Assembly: GCF_002843355.2 (NCBI RefSeq)
Contig: NZ_PJAI02000003.1
Location: forward strand, 62,001-126,000
Reading direction: 5' to 3'
Source of the DNA: Colwellia echini
Lineage (GTDB): Bacteria; Pseudomonadota; Gammaproteobacteria; Enterobacterales; Alteromonadaceae
DNA length: 64,000 nt
Position numbers and translations under genes: made by a program. Below, in pieces: positions 63,083 to 64,000 of this stretch. Within the stretch, counting starts at the first letter, position 1. Each line of letters begins with the position of its first letter. Under the pieces are notes generated by a model. That model was not told where the DNA came from. It did no database searches and saw nothing but the letters and a program-made list of their open reading frames with translations.

Positions 63083-64000
63083 ATGGCAATTCCACAGTAT
63101 GATGAGTCTCATTATGCTGTGATTGATTTAGGCTCTAATAGCTTCCACCTTCTCATTACCCAATTAGTGACCACACCAACAGGTAAAACAATTCAAACAG
63201 TTAATAAGGTTAAGCAAAAAGTACGCTTGGCTGCAGGCTTAGATACTAATAACCAGCTAACTGATGAAGCCATAGAGCTGGGCCTTGATTGTCTTAGAAA
63301 CTTCGCCTTATACCTTGGTAATATTCCAGTAAAAAATATTATTATTGTTGCTACGGCCGCATTGCGTATTGCCAAGAACAACCAAGTGTTTTTTGATGCT
63401 GCTAATCTGATCTTACCTAAACCGATAAAATTATTAAGTGGCGAACAAGAAGCCGAAACAATTTTTGCAGGTGTTGCCCATACAGTAAAGTGCGATATAG
63501 AAGCATCTGAAAACCAATTAGTAATAGATATTGGCGGCGCTAGTACAGAGATTATTATCGGTGTTGGCTGCCTAGCTAAAAAAGTAGTTAGTTTAAATAT
63601 TGGTTGTGTTAGTTTTCTTAATCAGTTTTTTTATGACCAATCACTAACACAACAAAATTTTAAGCGTTGCATCGCATCAGCAGAATTAATCATTAACGAA
63701 GTTAAAGATAACTTTATCAAACTAGGTTGGCAGTCTGCAGTAAGTAGCTCTGGTACTATGCAGGCTTTGATTGAAATTTTAACCGAACGCCAAGATGATC
63801 CCATTATTACTTTGCCATTTTTGCGTGAAATAGAAACTTTATTAATACAATGTAAAACTATCGAAAACATTAATATTGCAGGACTTAGAGAAGATCGCGC
63901 GGCAGTACTTGCTAGCGGTTTAAGTATATTAATTGCTTTGTTTTCTTGTTTAAATATTGAAAAGTTATGTTTATCAAGTGGTGCTTTGCGTGAAGGCTTA
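63083..64000 (+). CDS. gppA: Exopolyphosphatase/pppGpp phosphohydrolase (GppA/Ppx), N-terminal part
   Basis: The frame is open from 63035 to the end of the window, giving at least 306 residues from the ATG at 63083; a TTG at 63035 would add 16. Visible signatures: AVIDLGSNSFHLLI (phosphate-binding motif, about 12-25), KQKVRLAAGL, VATAALRIAKN, SGEQEAETIFAGVAH, and VIDIGGASTEI (about 150-160). The enzyme hydrolyses polyphosphate or pppGpp. The rhlB-gppA adjacency supports GppA over Ppx, but sequence alone does not settle it. The 3' end lies beyond the window. Confidence 0.88.
   Translation, partial: MAIPQYDESHYAVIDLGSNSFHLLITQLVTTPTGKTIQTVNKVKQKVRLAAGLDTNNQLTDEAIELGLDCLRNFALYLGNIPVKNIIIVATAALRIAKNNQVFFDAANLILPKPIKLLSGEQEAETIFAGVAHTVKCDIEASENQLVIDIGGASTEIIIGVGCLAKKVVSLNIGCVSFLNQFFYDQSLTQQNFKRCIASAELIINEVKDNFIKLGWQSAVSSSGTMQALIEILTERQDDPIITLPFLREIETLLIQCKTIENINIAGLREDRAAVLASGLSILIALFSCLNIEKLCLSSGALREGL

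Overview
The window is 64 kb of AT-rich gammaproteobacterial chromosome. Gene content and order point to the Alteromonadales, most likely a Colwellia-like marine bacterium. The supporting signs are the E. coli-like core blocks (slmA-coaBC/radC-rpmB-rpmG-mutM-coaD and gppA-rhlB/trxA-rho), a cox/cta operon of marine type, PEP-CTERM proteins, and small palindromic repeats between genes. The genus is an inference from content; no rRNA or tRNA gene is present to test it. Genes run on both strands in short operons. I found no prophage, complete insertion sequence or CRISPR array.

1-8.6 kb: the end of an MCE-domain lipid-transport protein, a methylenetetrahydrofolate-reductase-like protein, a membrane diguanylate cyclase, a CbbR-like LysR regulator divergent from phosphoenolpyruvate carboxylase (ppc), and phosphoglycolate phosphatase (gph). 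8.6-20.9 kb is accessory in character: an FAD oxidoreductase, a Cys-rich protein, then a surface/secretion region. That region holds a PEP-CTERM protein, the large TPR protein PrsT, a thioredoxin-like protein, a secreted ExeM/NucH-type nuclease ending in a dockerin, a cohesin protein with a C-terminal anchor, a probable delta-class carbonic anhydrase and a small membrane methyltransferase.

20.9-27.7 kb: a thiamine operon on the minus strand (thiC, thiO, thiS, thiG and a thiD-thiE fusion) behind a TPP riboswitch with a recognisable promoter. 27.7-29.2 kb: a histidine phosphatase, and lexA with two SOS boxes. 29.2-39.1 kb: a MITE-like element, then the aa3 cytochrome oxidase operon (coxB with two cytochrome c domains, coxA, ctaG, coxC, a SURF1 gene, a SCO-like gene, ctaA, ctaB, sco).

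39.1-48.8 kb: polysaccharide deacetylase, VanZ-like protein, nfuA, comF, bioH, a miniature flagellar-rod-like protein, a HExxH protease-like protein, a TetR regulator, coaD, mutM, rpmG and rpmB. 48.9-53.6 kb: a ParA/partner/PilZ trio inserted between rpmB and radC, then coaBC and slmA. 53.8-64 kb: pepD, a second diguanylate cyclase, a NarL-type response regulator, fre, ubiD, rho, trxA, rhlB and the start of a gppA/ppx gene.

The most interesting points are: (i) a dockerin-bearing secreted nuclease next to a cohesin-bearing, anchor-tailed protein, which suggests a surface-tethering pair; (ii) a family of foldable palindromic repeats, one copy with matching terminal repeats and a 7-bp target duplication, and with covariation in the core; (iii) a 3'-end remnant of the methyltransferase gene lying 1.2 kb from the intact copy; (iv) a PilZ-ParA-partner cassette breaking an otherwise conserved gene block.
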